Positions 57,934-64,000 of a stretch of 64,000 nucleotides of DNA are shown piece after piece. This DNA is from Aurifilum marmelostoma (lineage: Eukaryota > Ascomycota > Sordariomycetes > Diaporthales > Cryphonectriaceae): contig JAMXSV010000026.1 in NCBI GenBank assembly GCA_027559495.1, forward strand, positions 868,001-932,000, in the 5' to 3' direction. The notes beneath the pieces are model-generated. The model was not told the origin of the DNA. It saw only the letters and a list, made by a program, of their open reading frames with translations, and did not search any database. Position 1 is the first letter of the stretch. Each line of letters begins with the position of its first letter. The position numbers were made by a program, and so were the translations under genes.

Positions 57934-59593
57934 GATTCTGCCCTGATGGACAATGAGGGTGTCATGTGCCATATGTAGATTTTTTCCTCTAAGAACCTCT
58001 AGCCCGAGACCTAGGTCCATTGGGCAATATGGGGGCGTTTATCACGGATAGAGCATCCATAGGCGTTGTTTTTTTTATGGCTATTTTTAGGAAAAGGGAG
58101 GATGGCAAGAGAATGCACTCACCAAATGAGGATTAGTACTAGCGTCTGCGTTTGGGAGTTTGGTTGTTTGTGTTCGTCACGGTAAGGATAGGTTGGTTCT
58201 GTTTCTATTACTTGATATTCTAGCTGGTCCTACCGACGGACGGACGGACGGACGGATAAGGAAGGGGTAAGCCTGGTACGGATTAGAGCAAGAAGCCATT
58301 CTGATGATATGCACAAGGCTATGGAAATATTGATTATCAGTCAACCGCTGGACTGCCCTGCATAATGAAAATGTATGTACGCAGAGATAATTAATATATT
58401 ATCCAATCTTGACTCGCCTGTTGCTTCAATAGTCCTTTGCACTCGCTATTCTTTGAATACATAGCTCAAAAGGGTCATTGGGCATTGAGGAAACAATGCA
58501 GGTAATTATTAGTTAGTGTTAAGAAGAATTGTAGAGAGTTCTGTGTATACAGTTGTCTCGGAAGAGCAGTAAAGGTATTTATCCATGAGAGCATAATTTG
58601 CAAGGCTCATGTAGGATATGCCTCATTAATTGCTCATTTCACAATGTCAACATGGCCGGCTATGTTGGGATGAAAACTTGCCTGTGACAAAACACAGAAT
58701 TCCTTGTTCAGGACTTCGAATCGTCTTCGAAATACGAAGAAGAAAGGACTTGATCAGCAACGGGAAATACCTAGTTATCAAGCCCGAACTTGCGTCTCTA
58801 ATCAGCTAGCTATAATCCGGCCAAGTATTAATTCTGTTTGTTCTCGGGGGATCTAGCAATCGAGGCAACCTGCAACAATCAACCAGGGAAGTTTTTATAC
58901 TACTGCTGCTCAATCACAAGACGGCTGCGCACAACACTGTTACATCCCAACCCCTGCCATCGCTAAGCATTAACAAGCTCCCAACAGCCTGGTTCGCACA
59001 TTTCGATAATCCTGCCCAGTATGCCTTGGCCACTCCCTCTATCAAGGCTGGTGAGCACAACAAAAAGACACAACCAACATGCATTTCCCACTGGAAGTTC
59101 GGAACCGCGGCTCCCGACAGTATGAGTGAGGGTCGCAGACCACTTGTTCTCTTTTCCCCCCCCTCATTGGCCGGATTGTGAGCCGTGCTGCATGCAGGTG
59201 AGGAGGAAAGTTCTACACGTCTCAGCCTTTGCCAACGAAGAGAGGGGCGCAGCTGCAGGTTGCCGGATGGGTCGCAACCTAGAGAGAGTGGGCGGCTATT
59301 GCTCATCCTCAACGATCACTTCCTCCTTTTTTAATAAATGGAGCCGTGTTCTTTCTTCTGAAGTGAATTGTTGAGGACCTCTTCCGTTTCTTGTCGTTCG
59401 AGCCAAGCAACGTACTCTTCACTGTACGTGATTACTTATTCACAAGATTAACTCCAACCGAACGCCTGGAAACGATCCGCGTTTCCAACAAAATTGACCG
59501 CTGCCAGCGCGCAAAGCTTCACACGACAATCTACCCCCAGCACCTTGTTACAACCACCAATTGTTCATCTTCCCTGCCAAAAGGCTCGATATC
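57934..59593. other. 1.66 kb AT-rich spacer
   Basis: From about 58030 to 58910 the DNA is clearly more AT-rich than its surroundings. A CGGA tetranucleotide repeat lies at 58235-58256. A 132-codon minus ORF (59312-58914) has no recognisable feature. Confidence 0.5.
58235..58256. repeat. CGGA tetranucleotide repeat
   Basis: Five to six tandem CGGA units in the spacer downstream of BUR1. Confidence 0.9.
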
Positions 59594-60218
59594 ATGCCGT
59601 CCATCACCATGTTGTACGCCGACACCCAGGCCACGCTGCCCAGCCGCCTAACAGATCTCTTCGCCGGCTGCTGCAGCCTGCCCGGCGTCGGGCACAAGTT
59701 CGCAGAATACTGGGCCAGCTTCACGAGCTGGCTCTCCCAACCACGTAAGCCTTCCCAACCTAGTTCCCGCCCCCCCCCCCCATCAATTCCAAGCTGGGGC
59801 TGAGACAGGCAATCACAAATCTCGACAGATGTCCTGGCTGTCATCATAGCTTGGGCTGTCACGTTCACGGTCGTCTGCACGCTCGTTATGTCCCTCGGTT
59901 TCGGTCCCGTGGGAATCATTGCAGGTGAGAGACTTTGCGCCCCCGCCCCGCCCCCTCCTTTCCGGTTCGACAAGTAGAGCGAAACTTGCCCTGCTTCTGC
60001 GTGATTAGAAAATTATTAATCTTGGACAACCTCAAGGATCCGCTGCGGCTGCTTTCCAGTCTTTCATGTACGGCGGCTTCACACCTGCTGGGGGCCTCTT
60101 TGCTACAATGACGAGCTTGGCTATGGTGGGCATGCTCTTGCCGCCGCTCGCGATTTTTGCGGGTGTGCTTGCGACTATAGTATCAGCAATGGTTTGGGTT
60201 TATGGAGTGGGAAGATAA
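59594..60218 (+). CDS. Ifi-6-16 / ISG12 family small membrane protein
   Basis: Exons are 59594-59744, 59829-59924 and 60037-60218, giving 142 residues. The N-terminal ~50 residues are soluble and contain two adjacent cysteines; three hydrophobic segments follow (VLAVIIAWAVTFTVVCTLVM; the GFGPVGIIAGSAAAAFQSFMYGG block; and AMVGMLLPPLAIFAGVLATIV). The GFGxxGIxAGSxAAxxQS pattern is the signature of the Ifi-6-16 family, which in mammals includes interferon-induced mitochondrial ISG12/IFI6 proteins. Fungal members exist, but their role is unknown. The last acceptor is AAG, less common than CAG, but the phase and signature support it. The location is a membrane, possibly mitochondrial; this is inference. 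Confidence 0.85.
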
Positions 60219-60422
60219 GGCTGTTCTGATGACGGACAGAGATCCCATGCAAGAAAGAGGGAGGTAGATCATGGCGATATTGAACTTGACATGGCTGCCT
60301 TGCATTTGTTCATATCTTCTGTCTGTTTCTTTCCGACGAGAGTCCATGGCAAGGGTTGTTTGCATCTCAGGCGAGAGTGGTGGGAAGTAGTGCCAGTTCA
60401 TCAGGCTGTCCAAAGAGATCTT

Positions 60423-61341
60423 TCAAAATGAATCATCCTCCTCCTCCAATATGGTGCTGAACCGTGCCAGGCCCGAACCTGTACCACCCAACCCCGAAGC
60501 CGACATCCGCTTCCGCTTCGTGTTGGGGCTGTCCCGCCACCCTCCTGCTCCCGCGCCCTGCAGCGCGGCAATCAGCTGGTCCGACTCGGGTGAGGAGCTG
60601 ATGCCGGCCAGGAGCGCGTCGAGGTCCCTGCGCTCGCTCACCGGCGTGACGGGCTGAGAGGTGTGGGACCTGTCGGACAGGGAGAGCTGGGTGCTCTGCG
60701 CCGAGGGGCCCGCCGAGTAGAAGCTCGAGCGCGGCTTCTTGCTGGGCTCGTCATCGCCGTCGAGCCCGAGGAGCGTGAAGGTCGAGTAGGTGGTGAGCTT
60801 GAAGACGACACCAACGGCGATGCCTATGAAGGCGGCGGAGCCAAACTGTGTTCCGGGTGATCGGATTGGTGAGCGTTCAATTTCTAGTGTCGAATGCGGC
60901 GTCTGGGGTTTCCTTGTTCAGGTCAACCTTACGTATATGTACAGAGGCTGGTTTGAGACGTTAGCAGCAAGCAGAGAGGAGGTGGAATGATGATGATCTC
61001 ACCTCCAATCTAGGAAAGTTCCGCAGGACTATGAAAACCGGCGTGAGAAGATATCTTGGTATAGCATAGATGTGTCAGTCACTCGCAGCCACAAGCACAC
61101 ACGCAGTTACATCTGGCCAGCGTCTCCTCCTGCCACTCCTCCTTCAACTGGGGCACCCTCACCGAACAGTATATATCACGGGAGCAAAGATAAAGAGCAG
61201 GGTATTCAACAGGACACCGAATGGCCATGCCACAAGTCGCAGGCTGTAGAGCACAGCATTGAAGGTAGAGAAGAGTATCCATTGTATACTGTAGAAGATG
61301 AAGAAGAGAGAGGCGGTGGCCAGGTCCAGCCACGCCATCAT
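60423..61341 (-). CDS. Fungal integral membrane protein of unknown function
   Basis: Exons are 61341-61163, 61054-61003, 60947-60933 and 60845-60423, giving 222 residues; two ATG codons stand in tandem at the start. Exon 3 is only 15 nt (PLYIY). Two long hydrophobic regions cover residues ~5-60 (ATASLFFIFYSIQWILF; GVLLNTLLFIFAPVIY), a third is at ~83-110 (AAFIGIAVGVVFKLTTY). The rest is a soluble tail with a conserved-looking SERRDLDALLAGISSSPESD block, a KRKRM basic patch and an acidic ILEEEDDSF end. I do not recognise the family. The chain of four exons in exact phase supports the model. It converges with the Ifi-6-16 gene, only 204 nt apart, and is divergent to SIP2. Confidence 0.78.
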
Positions 61342-62650
61342 GAAGCGGTTGTTGTTGTTGTTGTTGCTGCTGCAAGATGAGATGTGGGCTGGGGCAGCCT
61401 CATGTGATCCATAAGCACATTACGGACGCCTAGAGAAATGGGATACGAGCAGTCGCAGGGGTCATCAGGTTGTTGAGGCCGATGCCGTTGTCAGGCAGGA
61501 TCGTTGATAGTTCAGCAGAGAGGGTTGAGTCGCGGTTATGCACGCACCCATGGCCAGCAAACAGATCATACAGTACTGTACAATCCCTGTCGACCCAACG
61601 GAGCCAGTCGCGGTAAATGACGTCGCAGGGAAATCCCACACAGGACCCCTAACTCCTGCTCTAACTCTACCTCGTACCTGTCTCTTACATAATCCGGGAG
61701 AATGGCGGGGGAAGACAGAGCTTGGACCACTTGCAGGTAGGTGCCTCTAGCCCCTCCTTCAGCCAACCAAGACAGACGTCTTTTCGAGCAGAGCCGACCT
61801 CGACTCACCTCAGCTCGATACTTCAGGCTCACTCACACCTGTTGGGGATCAAGCTCAAGTCGCCCTGAGTTCGGAGGCCAACCCAGTATCAGCCTTGTCT
61901 CTTGTTTTTCCCCCATCCGCACATCCCTGGTCTGGTGTGCTCTTTGTATATTCGGGCTCCAGACCCGCAGCATAGTACCTTGTTTCTAGACCATCTTGTG
62001 GAGATCAGATCTCTGACCAAGGGTGTTCATTGACTCTCCTCCTCGGCTATCAAATCTCGTCTACACCTTCCTCCCCCCCCCTCCATTTATTGTACAGCCT
62101 TTCTCAGCCTTATCAAACTCTACTCATACATACGTGCATACATAGTACTTACACTTTTTGCATCCACCACCCCACTGACCTGCCAAACAAAAACACCCCA
62201 TAATTTATACACCGTCAGTAAACCCTGCCCTGTCTCTTCATTTGTGTGGGGGTCCCAGCAAATCGACGTCGTACCTTGGGAGCCGGGCTGAGGGGCAGCC
62301 TGCATACCATGGTACAGGTCCCTTTTGATCGCTGCAACAACCAAGTGCTCGTCATCATATCGTTCAACTTTGGGCCGACCAGGGCTGCCAGCACAGATCT
62401 CAACACTCTCTCGTCCATCATCTGCAGCCGACTCAACGACCCCTTCGAACCTTGCGCGCGCTGATCGTGGCGGCCCCCCCCTTCCCCCCCGTGTCCACCC
62501 CTGTCGAGCACAGCACGACTTCCTCAGCTGACCCGTCGAGACATGAGCTAAATCCCATCACCTGATCCAGCTCCCGCCTGTCATCGCCGTCTGTCTTTCC
62601 TTTTGCTCGACCGGCCCCCTGCCGCCTCCCTCGTTGCCCCCTCGACCGAG
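61342..62650. other. Divergent promoter region, membrane protein / SIP2
   Basis: 1.3 kb, CT-rich on + towards SIP2, with a GTT/GCT repeat just upstream of the membrane protein gene (about 61349-61376). Short ORFs only. Confidence 0.55.
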
Positions 62651-64000
62651 ATGGGAAACCAACCAACCAAGGAGAGTGGGGGGTTCGACTCCGGCCTCAC
62701 GCTCGGGCTCGAACTCGGGCTCAGGCCGCGAGCAGCACCACCATTTCCCGAGACACCAAACCTCGTCCTCGTCCTCGTCCTCGTCCCCCTCGCAGCACCA
62801 TCACCAGAAGAGCATCACCGCGAGCACGCGAGCTCCCATCGGTGTCCACAACCACAGGGCTGCCGCGCCCGCCCAGGCCTCCCTAGCCCAGGCTCATGGC
62901 TCCACCGACATCAAGAACTCCCAGGCCCTCCCCATCACCTCTCTAGCCGCCTCGCCCGTCGGCTCGACCAAGTCCGCCCTGGGCGGCGCTGTTGCTGCAC
63001 CTCCCACCAGGCCGCCAGAACAGAAGCAGCCTACGCCCCCGGTCCCCGTCCCTGTGCCCTCGAGGGACGGCTCGGCAGGGCCAGGGCCGGAGCTTGAGGC
63101 CGAGCCAACAAAGCCTGTTGACGTTCCCAACCCGAACCACGCTCCCTCCGCCGTTGGCGCCATACCGGCCACCGCCCCCGCCGGCCAGACGTCGCCGCTG
63201 TCACCCTTCGACAGCGAGGTCGGTCTCCAGAGCCATGGTAGCATGTCTAATATGTCTTTCATATCGCGGCCGCCGAGGCTGCCGCTGCCTATCGAGGAGG
63301 AAGTACACACACCTGGATCACCCATCATAGCGCCTGCGAACATCGGTGAGCCCGTGGATGCCGTCGATCTGGACGGTGATGGGAACATAGGACGCAAGTC
63401 CTCCACCCTGAGCACCACCACTGTAGATGAGGAGGATGCCGAGGAGTTGCGCGTGGACAAGACCAGGCCGACCGTGGCTACACGGCTCGAGTGGCGGCGC
63501 GGAGGAGAGAAGGTCTACGTGACTGGTACCATATTTCATTGGAACCGGAAACAGAGACTCCATCCAGTGTAAGTTCCTGGACTGGCCCTGCCATCGATCC
63601 ACAACATCACCGACGGTCGCTCCCCCCATCTCTCCCCCCCGGACCGGGATCTTTGCATAGACATAAATGCTCACATAGGCTCGTGTAGGGAGGGACAAGA
63701 GGGTGTCTTCGCCACGACGATCCAGATCTTGCCTGGCACGCATCACATTCGCTTCCTGGTGGACAATAATATGCAGACCTCGCCCGACCTGCCCACAACG
63801 GTAGATTTCGGCAACAACCTGGTCAATTACATCGAGGTCAGCCCGGAAGATGTGGTGGCAGCACGCCGGAAAGCTGCTGCTGCAGCAGAAGCCGCCGCAG
63901 CAGAAGCCGCGAACGCCATCGCACCCCAGCCCGAAACGCCAGCCGAGGAGAAGGAGAGGGTAGAAGAAGAGCAGGCAGCTGTCGAACAGGCGCGCAAGGA
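62651..64000 (+). CDS. SIP2: SNF1/AMPK beta subunit (Sip2/Gal83), 3' end outside the window, one apparent frameshift
   Basis: Exons are 62651-63568 and 63689-64000, then the window ends. The protein starts MGNQPTKES, a strong N-myristoylation signal that anchors the kinase complex to membranes. After six G (62678-62683) the frame must shift by one to reach the long open frame (STPASRSGSNSG onward); removing one G does this and makes exon 1 end in phase 2, as the next exon needs. A disordered Ser/Pro-rich stretch with a poly-Ser run coded by a CTCGTC repeat leads to the glycogen-binding CBM48 domain (about 275-360): EKVYVTGTIFHWNR, GVFATTIQILPGTHHIRFLVDN, then DFGNNLVNYIEV. The alpha/gamma-binding ASC domain must lie beyond the window. 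It scaffolds Snf1 kinase, which controls glucose derepression. Confidence 0.92.

Noticed and set aside
62677..62690. tRNA B-box-like string (GGGTTCGACTCC) on the + strand
   Set aside because: It lies inside the SIP2 coding exon, and no A box, acceptor stem or cloverleaf can be formed around it.

Overview
The window is nuclear DNA from a filamentous ascomycete (Pezizomycotina, most like Sordariomycetes). The evidence is short introns with GTRAGT donors and CTRAC/CTAAY-type branch points, cytosolic eukaryotic housekeeping genes with fungal architecture, and wide gene-free spacers full of mono- and dinucleotide runs. The exact genus cannot be told from the sequence. I support 22 protein genes, two of them cut by the window edges. 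No tRNA, rRNA, transposon or CRISPR array could be supported.

Layout. 1-7 kb: the end of an ABHD11/Imo32-type hydrolase (+), a Rab18-like GTPase (-), ribosomal protein eS1 (-) and a conserved unknown protein (-). 7-11.3 kb: a 4.3 kb gene-free stretch. 11.3-18 kb: a small uracil-catabolism neighbourhood with URC1 (-), transcription elongation factor ELF1 (+) and uracil phosphoribosyltransferase FUR1/URC6 (-). 18-26 kb: cohesin release factor WAPL (+), Rheb GTPase (+) and seryl-tRNA synthetase (+). 26-34 kb: a ZUP1-like C78 peptidase (+), ITPase HAM1 (-), adenylate kinase FAP7/AK6 (-) and histone chaperone NAP1 (-). 36-52 kb: 3-phosphoglycerate dehydrogenase (+), class V myosin (+) and a P5B ATPase YPK9 (+). 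52-64 kb: a CFA-synthase-like methyltransferase (+), a 56-residue complex I subunit (-), CDK9-type kinase BUR1 (+), an Ifi-6-16 family membrane protein (+), an unknown membrane protein (-) and the SNF1/AMPK beta subunit (+, runs off the end).

Functional links are mostly absent, as expected for a fungal housekeeping region. The exception is URC1 and FUR1/URC6, two enzymes of the same fungal uracil-degradation route, separated only by ELF1. The points most worth checking are: (i) three conserved genes (URC1, YPK9, SIP2) that each need one base removed from a run of exactly six G on the + strand; (ii) an in-frame TAG that cuts the BUR1 reading frame 105 codons before the next stop; (iii) URC1 itself, with 18 exons including one of 4 nt and one of 9 nt plus a GC-AG intron; (iv) a Rab18-like GTPase whose NKxD guanine-specificity motif reads AKID. 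All splice models were made by hand from donor/acceptor consensus, phase and family similarity.
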